DNA of 6,440 nt from DASPXY01 sp038227745 (lineage in GTDB: Bacteria > Planctomycetota > Planctomycetia > Gemmatales > Gemmataceae). Below are positions 1 to 4,835 of the stretch, in pieces. The first letter of the stretch is position 1. Every line of letters begins with the position of its first letter. Made by a program: the position numbers and the translations under genes. The stretch spans positions 1 to 6,440 of the forward strand of contig JBBRPS010000617.1 in the NCBI GenBank assembly GCA_038227745.1. Reading direction: 5' to 3'. Below the pieces are notes generated by a model that saw nothing but the letters and a program-made list of their open reading frames with translations, ran no database searches and had not been told where the DNA came from.

Positions 1-636
1 GACCCCGAGAGCGACGCCGACCTGGCCGTCCTCGGCGACGCCCTCCAGGAGCACGGCGTCACCCGCGTTGTGATCCGCTACGAGGGCAGCGGCGACTCCG
101 GCAGCGTCGGCGACGTCGAGATGGACCCGGTGGACGCCACCTCACCCCGCTGGGTCGCGGACCGGCTGTGCGACGTGGCCGAGGGCTACTGCCCGGCTGG
201 CTACGAGAACAACGAGAGCGGCTACGGCTCGCTGACCGTCTACCCCGCCCTCGGCCTCGCGGAGCTGGCCCACCACGACCGCTATGAGGACACGGAGCCC
301 ATGGGCGTCCAACCGGCGACCTTGCCCGAGAAGCTGCGCCAGCGCCTGGACGCGCTGGGCGTCCAGGGCGTTGCCGCCCACTTCGACGGGTGCGGCGACT
401 CCGGGCAGTTCGACATCGTCACCGTCACCCCAGACGGCGTCGTTCTCGACCCCGGCCTGTGGGACGAACTGGAGGAGTTGTTGCTCGAACAGTTGCCCGG
501 CGGCTGGGAGATCAACGAGGGCAGCTTCGGCATGTTCCGCGTGACCGTCCGGACCGGGCGTATCACCGCCGAGGCGTACGGCCGCGTCGAGCAGGACGGG
601 GACGCCGAGGTCACCCGCTGGAAATGGAGGAAGTGA
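1..636 (+). CDS. Tandem-duplicated DUF6878-like protein, 5' partial
   Basis: The reading frame is open from base 1 and the true start lies to the left; the internal GTG at 70 falls inside a domain and is not a believable start. The visible 211 residues hold two copies of one domain. Copy 1 has EGSGDSG (residues 28-34) and GYENNESGYG (67-76). Copy 2 has DGCGDSG (129-135) and GWEINEGSFG (168-177). The offset between copies is exactly 101 residues for both motifs, with no gap. I recognise these motifs as those of DUF6878 proteins, which I remember as single-domain proteins of unknown function found on plasmids and accessory regions. No catalytic residue is identifiable and no signal peptide or membrane segment is visible. 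The protein is acidic and probably cytoplasmic. Its stop codon shares one base with the next ATG, so the two genes are probably co-translated. The family name is from memory; the duplication is seen directly. Confidence 0.8.
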   Translation, partial: DPESDADLAVLGDALQEHGVTRVVIRYEGSGDSGSVGDVEMDPVDATSPRWVADRLCDVAEGYCPAGYENNESGYGSLTVYPALGLAELAHHDRYEDTEPMGVQPATLPEKLRQRLDALGVQGVAAHFDGCGDSGQFDIVTVTPDGVVLDPGLWDELEELLLEQLPGGWEINEGSFGMFRVTVRTGRITAEAYGRVEQDGDAEVTRWKWRK

Positions 637-1085
637 TGTCTCACCCTTACCACCACGCGCTGTCGAGCGTGCAGAAGTGGGGCGGCCAGGTGGAGGACTA
701 CCTGCCGATCCACGACTGGTTCGACGCCTCCAAGGCGTTCCTGGCCGACTTCCGGCATCGTGCCCTGCGGCACCACGCCGAGGGCATCTTCTGGGCCGAG
801 GAAGTCTTCGGCCACACCATTACGAACTCGGCCGGTCGCGTCGTGCCCGTGCGCTGGGTCGGCGAGCAGCACGTTAAGGAGGATCTCGGCTGGATCCCCA
901 CGCTCCAGGACTGGTTCAAGCACCTGCGCGTGCAGCCCTGGATGGCCCGCGCAGGAGACAGGGGTGTCGCCCGCGGGGAGATCCCACCGGCTGACCACGC
1001 GCCCACCCAAGGCACACCTGACACGGACCCGACCCTTGGTCCGGAACGAGTACCGGCTGAAGGAGGGACGCCCGCATGCAGTTGA
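636..1085 (+). CDS. DUF6915-like histidine-rich protein with C-terminal extension
   Basis: This 149-residue protein starts at an ATG whose A is the last base of the upstream TGA, with GGAGGAAG at 626-633 as SD. Residues 1-103 resemble DUF6915 proteins: an N-terminal SHPYHHALSSV, then KWGGQVEDYLPIHDWFD, a basic histidine cluster RHRALRHHAEG (40-50), GEQHVKEDLG (76-85), and a final QPWM (100-103). The function of the family is unknown. The histidines (H3, H6, H7, H26, H41, H46, H47, H79) might bind a metal or nucleic acid, which is inference only. Residues 104-149 are rich in Pro, Gly and Thr and low in complexity, and look unlike the domain. That tail runs through the SD of the following gene and ends ten bases inside its upstream candidate start. 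It may be read-through after loss of an earlier stop. Confidence 0.82.
   Translation: MSHPYHHALSSVQKWGGQVEDYLPIHDWFDASKAFLADFRHRALRHHAEGIFWAEEVFGHTITNSAGRVVPVRWVGEQHVKEDLGWIPTLQDWFKHLRVQPWMARAGDRGVARGEIPPADHAPTQGTPDTDPTLGPERVPAEGGTPACS
1061..1067 (+). promoter_or_regulatory. Ribosome binding site for the upstream candidate start at 1076
   Basis: AGGAGGG stands eight bases before an ATG at 1076 that is in frame with the small gene starting at 1109. It lies inside the coding sequence of the upstream gene. If used, it adds eleven residues and makes the two genes overlap by ten bases. Confidence 0.4.
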
Positions 1086-1108
1086 CACTTCGTCCGAAGG
1101 GAGGTGAC

Positions 1109-1300
1109 ATGCACCTGAACGAACGCGAATTGGCGACGGTCCTGGCCGCTCTGCGGCAGCGCCAGCAGCAGCTGGAGTTGCAGGAGGCCGTCTCCTGGTA
1201 CGACCCGGACCTGACCGAGATCGCCACGAACCACGGCACCTTCGAGCCGCTGTCGGCGGCCGAGATCGACGACCTGTGCGCGCGACTCAACGCCGGCTGA
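1109..1300 (+). CDS. Small conserved-looking hypothetical protein (63 aa)
   Basis: I placed the start at the ATG at 1109, which follows AAGGGAGGTGAC (GGAGG at 1100-1104) and gives MHLNERELATVLAALR, a natural N-terminus. The alternative ATG at 1076, eight bases after AGGAGGG, gives 74 residues with the extra MQLTLRPKGGD. The N-terminal half is predicted to be helical and is rich in Gln and Leu (RQRQQQLELQE). The second half has a YDPDLTEIA segment and ends in SAAEIDDLCARLNAG, which looks like a closing amphipathic helix. No known domain, signal peptide or cysteine pair is visible. Small proteins opening with ELATVLAALR are familiar to me from planctomycete accessory regions, but their function is unknown. 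Codon use is strongly GC3-biased like its neighbours, which supports a real gene. Confidence 0.68.
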   Translation: MHLNERELATVLAALRQRQQQLELQEAVSWYDPDLTEIATNHGTFEPLSAAEIDDLCARLNAG

Positions 1301-1350
1301 GACAAAGAACACCGAGTCTACCGACCGGCATCGGCTGGGAGGACAAACCC

Positions 1351-1635
1351 ATGAGCCCTGGCTACGACCGGCAGACCAACGAACGCCTCTGCGTGTGTCT
1401 GGACGCCCTGGAGGAGTTCGTCAAGGCCATCGACGCCACCGGCGGCGTCAGGCGCGACGACCACGGCTACCCCGTACCCGTCGCCGACGAGGACTGGATC
1501 GACCTGGGCGCCGCCTACGAGAAGGCGTGTGCCGCTTTGGAGCGTCCGCCCCTGTGCGCCGCGGGTATGCTGCACGACGAGGACGACGGCGAGACCGAGA
1601 GCGACGTCTCCATCGACCAACAGCACCAGGCGTAG
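1351..1635 (+). CDS. Small acidic hypothetical protein (94 aa)
   Basis: The ATG at 1351 follows GGGAGGA (1337-1343) at a spacing of seven bases, so I prefer it to the ATG at 1276, which lies inside the previous gene and has no SD. I do not recognise the product. Residues 1-30 look helical and carry CVCLDALEEFV. A central VADEDWIDLGAAYEKACAAL (residues 49-68) looks like a second amphipathic helix. The tail is very acidic (HDEDDGETESD) and probably disordered. There are four cysteines, two of them in CVC, but no clear metal site, and no membrane segment. The gene is co-directional with its neighbours and 50 bases after the previous stop. The call rests on the SD, the GC3 codon bias and the soluble, well-balanced composition. 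Confidence 0.65.
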   Translation: MSPGYDRQTNERLCVCLDALEEFVKAIDATGGVRRDDHGYPVPVADEDWIDLGAAYEKACAALERPPLCAAGMLHDEDDGETESDVSIDQQHQA

Positions 1636-1832
1636 GGCGATGCAGGTCTCGTGATCCTGTTCCGTCCGCAGTTCGCCTCCCACTTGCTCGGCGAGAGAGT
1701 TCGACAGCCTCGGCTGATGCCGAGCCGAAGGACCTTCCTCTGCTGCCGGAAGGCGGCCGGAGGCACTCTCTCCTGTCGTGGTTGTCTCAAATCCCCGGGC
1801 AACAACGTAACTTACTGAAACGAGAGGAGGCC
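1636..1832 (+). promoter_or_regulatory. Leader of the PAPS-reductase-like gene with nested complementary segments
   Basis: This is one of the longer gene-free stretches in the window. GAGAGAGT at 1693-1700 is perfectly complementary to ACTCTCTC at 1765-1772. The pairing can extend to 1689-1691 with 1773-1775 if C1692 is bulged (one pair is G-U). Inside this helix lie CTCGGC-TGAT-GCCGAG (1709-1724) and CCTTCC with GGAAGG (1733-1738 with 1748-1753). An alternative GCCTC (1707-1711) with GAGGC (1760-1764) would extend the outer helix and disrupt the first inner hairpin. The arrangement could be a structured leader RNA. In GC-rich DNA the short inner stems are weak evidence; the outer purine-pyrimidine helix is less expected by chance. 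A poor sigma-70-like pair, TTGTCT (1782-1787) and ACGTAA (1805-1810), lies downstream, and if used it would leave the structure out of the mRNA. I see no convincing gene here. Confidence 0.3.
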
Positions 1833-2738
1833 ATGGTGTCGTTCAGCACTTCCGCGGTGCGCGCACCGCCCGACTGCCCTCCCGTCACGCCGCAGCTGTC
1901 CGGCGTTCAACCGGAACTGCCGTTCGGGGAGGAGTTCTCCATCACGCCCGACCTGAGCAGCTATCACTGGATCGTTCTCAGCTCGTCGGCCGGCAAGGAC
2001 AGCCAGGCCATGCTGGATGTCGTCGTGGAACAGGCCGACCGCGTCGGCGTGCCGCGTGACCGCCTCGTCGTCGCGCACGCCGACCTGGGCCGCGTGGAGT
2101 GGCCCGGCACGCGCGCGCTGGCCGAGGAGCAGTCGCGCCACTACGGCCTGGCCTTCGTCGCCGTGCGCAGGCGGCAGGGGGACCTCCTCGACCACATCGC
2201 CCAGCGGGGCATGTTCCCCTCGCCCCGCGCCCGGTTTTGTACGAGTGACCACAAGCGCGGACCCGTTCACACCATCTTCACCCGCCTCGTCCGCCAGTCC
2301 TTCGCCGCCGGCCACGCCTCTCCGGTCCGCATCCTCAACTGCCTGGGGCTGCGCGCCCAGGAGAGCCCGGCGAGGGCTAAAAGAAAGCCGTTCAGCCGCG
2401 ACGAGCGGGCCAGCAACGGCAAGCGCACCGTGGACGTCTGGCTGCCGCTGCACAACTGGCCCGTGGGGCGGGTGTGGCAGCGCATTCGCGCGAGCGGGGT
2501 GCGGCACCACCCGGCCTACGACCTGGGCATGCCGCGGCTATCCTGCTGCTTCTGCATCTTCAGCCCCCGGTCCGCTCTCCTTCTGGCCGGCAAGCACAAC
2601 CCCGAACTGCTCGCCCAGTACGTCGCAATAGAGCGGCGGATCGGCCACGCCTTCCGCCTGGAGTTGCCACTCGCCGACGTCCAGGCCGCCCTCACACGAG
2701 GCGAAGAACCCGGCCCGGTCGCCGACTGGGCCATGTGA
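1833..2738 (+). CDS. PAPS-reductase-family ATP pyrophosphatase-like protein
   Basis: This 301-residue protein belongs to the adenine-nucleotide alpha-hydrolase (PAPS reductase/DndC-like) superfamily, which activates substrates or handles sulfur through ATP pyrophosphate cleavage. The PP-loop is SSSAGKDS (residues 50-57), a variant of SGGKDS. Next come the AHADLGRVEWPGT strand-loop (81-93), RFCTSDHKRGP (134-144), GLRAQESPAR (172-181), and a C-terminal WLPLHNWPVGRVW (203-215) followed by HPAYDLGMPRLSCCFC (226-241). Cys136, Cys238, Cys239 and Cys241 could hold a metal or Fe-S cluster, but this is not established. The protein lacks the features of assimilatory CysH and is more like the versions carried by phages, plasmids and actinobacterial islands. 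SD AGGAGG (1825-1830) is only two bases from the ATG, so the adjacent GTG at 1836 is an equally good start. A Mom-like remnant follows 20 bases downstream, which hints at nucleic-acid modification rather than sulfate assimilation. The substrate is unknown. Confidence 0.88.
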   Translation: MVSFSTSAVRAPPDCPPVTPQLSGVQPELPFGEEFSITPDLSSYHWIVLSSSAGKDSQAMLDVVVEQADRVGVPRDRLVVAHADLGRVEWPGTRALAEEQSRHYGLAFVAVRRRQGDLLDHIAQRGMFPSPRARFCTSDHKRGPVHTIFTRLVRQSFAAGHASPVRILNCLGLRAQESPARAKRKPFSRDERASNGKRTVDVWLPLHNWPVGRVWQRIRASGVRHHPAYDLGMPRLSCCFCIFSPRSALLLAGKHNPELLAQYVAIERRIGHAFRLELPLADVQAALTRGEEPGPVADWAM

Positions 2739-2758
2739 TTCGTCCCCAGAGGTGCGCC

Positions 2759-3007
2759 ATGAGTCCGCCGACCCTTCTCCAACGCTGGTTCCAGGGCTTC
2801 GACGCCTACCGCCCGCCCGACGAGCCGATCCGCGCCGCCGAGTACGATGTCGCCGAGCTACCTGACGACACCGCCGCCAAGGCGTTCGTGGTGCGGCACC
2901 ACTACAGCGGCTCGTACCCCGCCGCGGACCCGCGACTCATCTGGATTCCTTCACGCCCGCACGCAAAGAGCCCGACAGTCCCTCATCTGACCGAAAGGAG
3001 AAACCCC
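2759..3007 (+). pseudogene. Truncated Mom-like (GNAT-type) protein, N-terminal stub
   Basis: An ATG with AGAGGTG (2748-2754) as SD opens a protein whose first 56 residues look like the N-terminus of Mom-like proteins. It begins SPPTLLQRWFQGFDAYRPPD and has the signature KAFVVRHHYSGSYPAA (residues 41-56). Phage Mu Mom, the family's namesake, adds a methylcarbamoyl group to adenine in DNA; these chromosomal relatives are GNAT-fold and mostly uncharacterised. Members I recall continue for well over a hundred more residues with RFGLY- and ELGRF-type motifs. Here homology stops near base 2926, and about 27 unrelated residues lead without a stop into the next gene. The acyltransferase body is therefore missing and the gene is very probably dead. 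The frame nevertheless stays open to 3286, so a 175-residue fusion could be made if the stub is translated. The Mom assignment is from memory of the motif and is moderately sure. Confidence 0.6.
2994..3000 (+). promoter_or_regulatory. Ribosome binding site that fixes the start at 3008
   Basis: AAAGGAG stands seven bases before the ATG at 3008. It lies in the open frame of the truncated Mom-like gene and shows that the downstream protein has its own translation start and is not just the tail of a fusion. Confidence 0.75.
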
Positions 3008-3286
3008 ATGCCCCAAAGCAACGGGAAGCACCCCGTCACTGTCGTCACCGCCTGCATGCGTGCGGACGGTTGCCCGGACTTCGCACTCACCCGCGTCGAG
3101 GTCACTGCCGAGGAGGCCGAGAACGGGATCCACTACTACCTCGCCGAGGCCGACCTGCTGGAGGCGGGCTACGAGGAGCCCTTCGTCCACTTCGATGCCG
3201 ACGAGGCCCCGGCCTTCCTCCTCCCCGCCGTCGAGCAGTACCTCCGTCCCGGCACCCCCGACACCGCCGCGCAGCCGGCACGCTGA
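3008..3286 (+). CDS. Small acidic hypothetical protein (92 aa)
   Basis: The ATG at 3008 has the best-placed SD in this region. The protein begins MPQSNGKHPVTVVTACMRADG and continues with a strand-like FALTRVEVTAEEAENG, then a helix and loop HYYLAEADLLEAGYEEPFVHFD, and ends in a LLPAVEQYLRPG helix with a short Ala/Pro tail. It is strongly acidic, soluble and well formed, with no catalytic motif I can name. I have an impression of similar proteins in Gemmata-type genomes but cannot name a family. The upstream open frame is continuous with the broken Mom-like gene, which is probably a result of deletion rather than a natural fusion, because sequence resembling a normal leader (about 2936-3007) sits between them. 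The next gene starts 59 bases after its stop. Confidence 0.74.
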   Translation: MPQSNGKHPVTVVTACMRADGCPDFALTRVEVTAEEAENGIHYYLAEADLLEAGYEEPFVHFDADEAPAFLLPAVEQYLRPGTPDTAAQPAR

Positions 3287-3345
3287 CCGCAACCCGACTC
3301 GCTCGCTGTCGTCGCTTACTTCCTTCCCCAGGAGGGTCAAGATCC

Positions 3346-3684
3346 GTGCCTCGCATCAGCACCACAGTCCACGACGCCGTCGCCCTGGCCGCGACGTGCC
3401 GGCAGCTCGGCCTGCCGCCGCCGCTGGAGCGGGCGGCCCACCTCGACGCCGAGGAGGTGTTCGGCTGGGTGGTCCGCCTGCCCGCCGTGCGCTTCCCTGT
3501 CGTCTGCGACACGCTGACCGGCCTGATCGCCTACCACTCCTTCGACAACGCCCACGACCGCTTCGCCGCGATCCTCCGGTTCATCCACCGCTACTACGAC
3601 GTCCGGGCGAAGCGGCGCCGGGCCGGCAACCAGACCGCCTCCCGGAACGCCCGCTACCTCGTGCCGGTCAGGGAGGCCGTCTGA
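3346..3684 (+). CDS. Hypothetical protein, basic C-terminus (112 aa)
   Basis: The start is a GTG at 3346, nine bases after AGGAGGG (3330-3336); the frame is open further upstream but has no comparable SD there. The protein begins PRISTTVHDAVALAATCRQLGL, a predicted helix. It continues with EEVFGWVVRLPAVRFPVVCDTLTGLIAYH, which looks like a beta-hairpin pair, and then DNAHDRFAAILRFIHRYYDVRAKRRR, an amphipathic helix running into a basic patch. The Arg-rich tail could bind nucleic acid, but this is inference. No family name comes to mind, though the fold pattern looks like a small compact alpha/beta domain. No membrane segment or signal peptide is present. It sits in a run of four small co-directional genes between the Mom-like remnant and the sigma-like gene. 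Confidence 0.74.
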   Translation: MPRISTTVHDAVALAATCRQLGLPPPLERAAHLDAEEVFGWVVRLPAVRFPVVCDTLTGLIAYHSFDNAHDRFAAILRFIHRYYDVRAKRRRAGNQTASRNARYLVPVREAV

Positions 3685-3736
3685 CCTCCCGTTCCATTTC
3701 GCCCGTAGAACCCCGATCCCCACAGGAGGACCGTCC

Positions 3737-3952
3737 GTGAACGTGCGCACGCGCAACGTGCTCCGCGCCGCCGAGAAGGCGGTCGGGCGACTCGTCGAGG
3801 AGTGCCGCAAGGGCACCCCGCTGTACGCCCGCAGCCCCAAAGCCATCGCCCAGGTCAGCCGCACCGGCAAGTGGCTCCTCAACGCCACCGCCGCGCTGTC
3901 CCGGGAGCTGAGCGCCGCCGCCCCCTGTGCAGACGCGCCCCCGAAGAGCTGA
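3737..3952 (+). CDS. Small basic hypothetical protein (71 aa)
   Basis: A GTG start at 3737 follows AGGAGG (3724-3729) at a spacing of seven bases. The protein begins NVRTRNVLRAAEKAVGRLVEECRKG, a basic amphipathic helix. A middle SPKAIAQVSRTGKWLLNATAALSREL forms a second helix, and a short Ala/Pro tail follows. It is strongly basic, so contact with nucleic acid is possible but unproven. No known motif is visible. Its stop is followed by a GC-rich hairpin and the long leader of the sigma-like gene, so it may end a transcription unit. Confidence 0.62.
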   Translation: MNVRTRNVLRAAEKAVGRLVEECRKGTPLYARSPKAIAQVSRTGKWLLNATAALSRELSAAAPCADAPPKS

Positions 3953-3973
3953 CCGCGCAGGGGTAGCTCGACC

Positions 3974-3989
3974 GCCGCCGGCTCGCGGC
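3974..3989 (+). terminator. Possible weak terminator hairpin
   Basis: GCCGC (3974-3978) and GCGGC (3985-3989) form a five-base stem with a six-base loop, 22 bases after the stop of the previous gene. There is no T-tract. In DNA this GC-rich such a stem is common by chance. Confidence 0.18.
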
Positions 3990-4028
3990 CTCTGACTGGA
4001 TGCGCCCTGTGTCGCCCTCGCACGTCGC

Positions 4029-4076
4029 GGGGGCGGTTTTGCTCTGGCAAGACCGCCCCCCGCGTGGGGGACGGTC
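4029..4076 (+). promoter_or_regulatory. Two mutually exclusive hairpins in the leader of the sigma-like gene
   Basis: Arm 1, GGGGGCGGT (4029-4037), pairs perfectly with arm 2, ACCGCCCCC (4052-4060). Inner pairs TTGC/GCAA plus one T-G pair close a TCTG loop, for 14 pairs in all. With C4061 bulged, CGC (4026-4028) and GCG (4062-4064) add three more. Arm 2 extended to 4051-4061 also pairs with arm 3, GGGGGACGGTC (4066-4076), at ten of eleven positions, with one C-A mismatch and a GCGT loop. Arms 1 and 3 are near-direct repeats competing for arm 2, the layout of an attenuator or other switch. The second hairpin ends 17 bases before the ATG at 4094. TCCG (4075-4078) could also pair with CGGA (4083-4086), covering part of the weak SD. 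No T-tract follows, so the action could be translational, or the element could be a DNA-level operator. Confidence 0.5.
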
Positions 4077-4093
4077 CGTACGCGGAGACCCCC

Positions 4094-4765
4094 ATGAACG
4101 CAGCAACCCGTCCCCTGAACTCCCCGGCCGTCCACCACCTCCAGGCCGTCTTCCTGGCCCTCCTCCCCCGGATCGAGTTGCACGCACGGATCGCCTTCCG
4201 CGACGTCCCTTGCGCTCAGCGGCGCGAAGACGCCGTCGCCGAAACGGTCGCCGTGGCGTGGAAGTGGCACGTCCGCCTCGCCGAGCGCGGCAAGGACGTC
4301 ACCCACTTCGTGGCCGGGTTCGCCGCGCTGGCCGCGCGGGCGGTCCGGAGCGGGAGGCGGCTGGTCGGGCAGGAGAAGGCGAAGGACGTCCTCTCCCCCC
4401 TGGCCCAGCGGCGGCGCGGCTTCCGCGTCGAGCCTCTGCCGGCTTCTACCTGCACCGCGTTCGACCGCCTGCACGCCGACCCGCACGGCCAGCAGAAGCT
4501 CGACGCCTTCGAGGAGCGGCTGCGCGACAACACCCTCACCCCCGTCGCCGACCAGGCCGCTTTCAGAATTGACTTCCCGGCCTGGCTGAAGACCCTCACT
4601 CCCCGCGAGCGCCGCGTCGTCCGGGCGATGGCCCGCAACGAGCGCACCAAAGACCTGAGCCGCCGCTTCGGCGTGTCGCCGGCGCGGATCAGCCAGCTGC
4701 GGCGTGCGTTCCACGACAACTGGCTGCGCTACCACGGCGAAGGGACCCCGTCCCGCCCGTCCTGA
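4094..4765 (+). CDS. Planctomycete-type sigma-like HTH protein
   Basis: This 223-residue protein ends in a sigma-region-4-like helix-turn-helix: LTPRERRVVRAMARNE (168-183), then TKDLSRRFGVSPARISQLRRAFHDNW (185-210), where the second helix would contact DNA. The N-terminal half (LQAVFLALLPRIELHARIAFRDVPC, residues 16-40, then EDAVAETVAVAWKWHVRLAERGKD, 45-68) resembles the start of a family I recall from Gemmata-type planctomycetes. The same is true of the central RSGRRLVGQEKAKDVLSPLAQRR (85-107) and of DNTLTPVADQAAFRIDFPAWL (145-165). They are usually annotated as hypothetical or sigma-like. Classical sigma region 2 is not obvious, so it may be a DNA-binding regulator rather than a true sigma factor. 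I chose the ATG at 4094 over an in-frame GTG at 4064, which lies in the hairpin region. The SD CGGAG (4083-4087) is weak and could be masked by the leader. Its targets might include the downstream membrane and MoxR genes, which is inference. Confidence 0.83.
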   Translation: MNAATRPLNSPAVHHLQAVFLALLPRIELHARIAFRDVPCAQRREDAVAETVAVAWKWHVRLAERGKDVTHFVAGFAALAARAVRSGRRLVGQEKAKDVLSPLAQRRRGFRVEPLPASTCTAFDRLHADPHGQQKLDAFEERLRDNTLTPVADQAAFRIDFPAWLKTLTPRERRVVRAMARNERTKDLSRRFGVSPARISQLRRAFHDNWLRYHGEGTPSRPS

Positions 4766-4835
4766 TCCTCACCCCTGCCAACGCAAGTCCGCATCCCTTC
4801 TAACCCGTCTACTCAACTTCCTCGGAGGTGAACCC

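Noticed and set aside
282..1088. Minus-strand open frame of 268 codons
   Set aside because: It runs antisense through two supported + strand genes and gives a Pro/Arg/Ser-rich sequence with no domain.
1082..1110. TTGACA at 1082-1087 as a -35 box with TGACAT at 1105-1110 as -10
   Set aside because: The spacing is right, but the would-be -10 is poor and overlaps the ATG at 1109, so a transcript from it would lack the gene's start.
1395..1832. Upstream extension of the PAPS-reductase-like frame by 146 codons
   Set aside because: The frame is open by chance. The extension is Arg-rich and out of frame over the small gene at 1351-1635, and the SD at 1825-1830 marks the real start.
1833..2738. Assimilatory CysH
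   Set aside because: The PP-loop is a variant, the sequence lacks the CysH features I would expect, and no sulfate-assimilation genes are nearby; the resemblance is to mobile-element versions of the superfamily.
4029..4060. Classical intrinsic terminator of the upstream gene
   Set aside because: The stem is strong, but no T-tract follows, and the downstream arm makes a competing hairpin. A switch or operator reading fits at least as well, so I did not call it a plain terminator.
3668..4735. Long minus-strand open frame of 355 codons across the sigma-like gene region
   Set aside because: It lies opposite a well-supported + strand gene with recognisable HTH, crosses the hairpin leader, has no SD, and its product is a low-complexity Gly/Ala/Arg/Val mix typical of antisense frames in GC-rich DNA.
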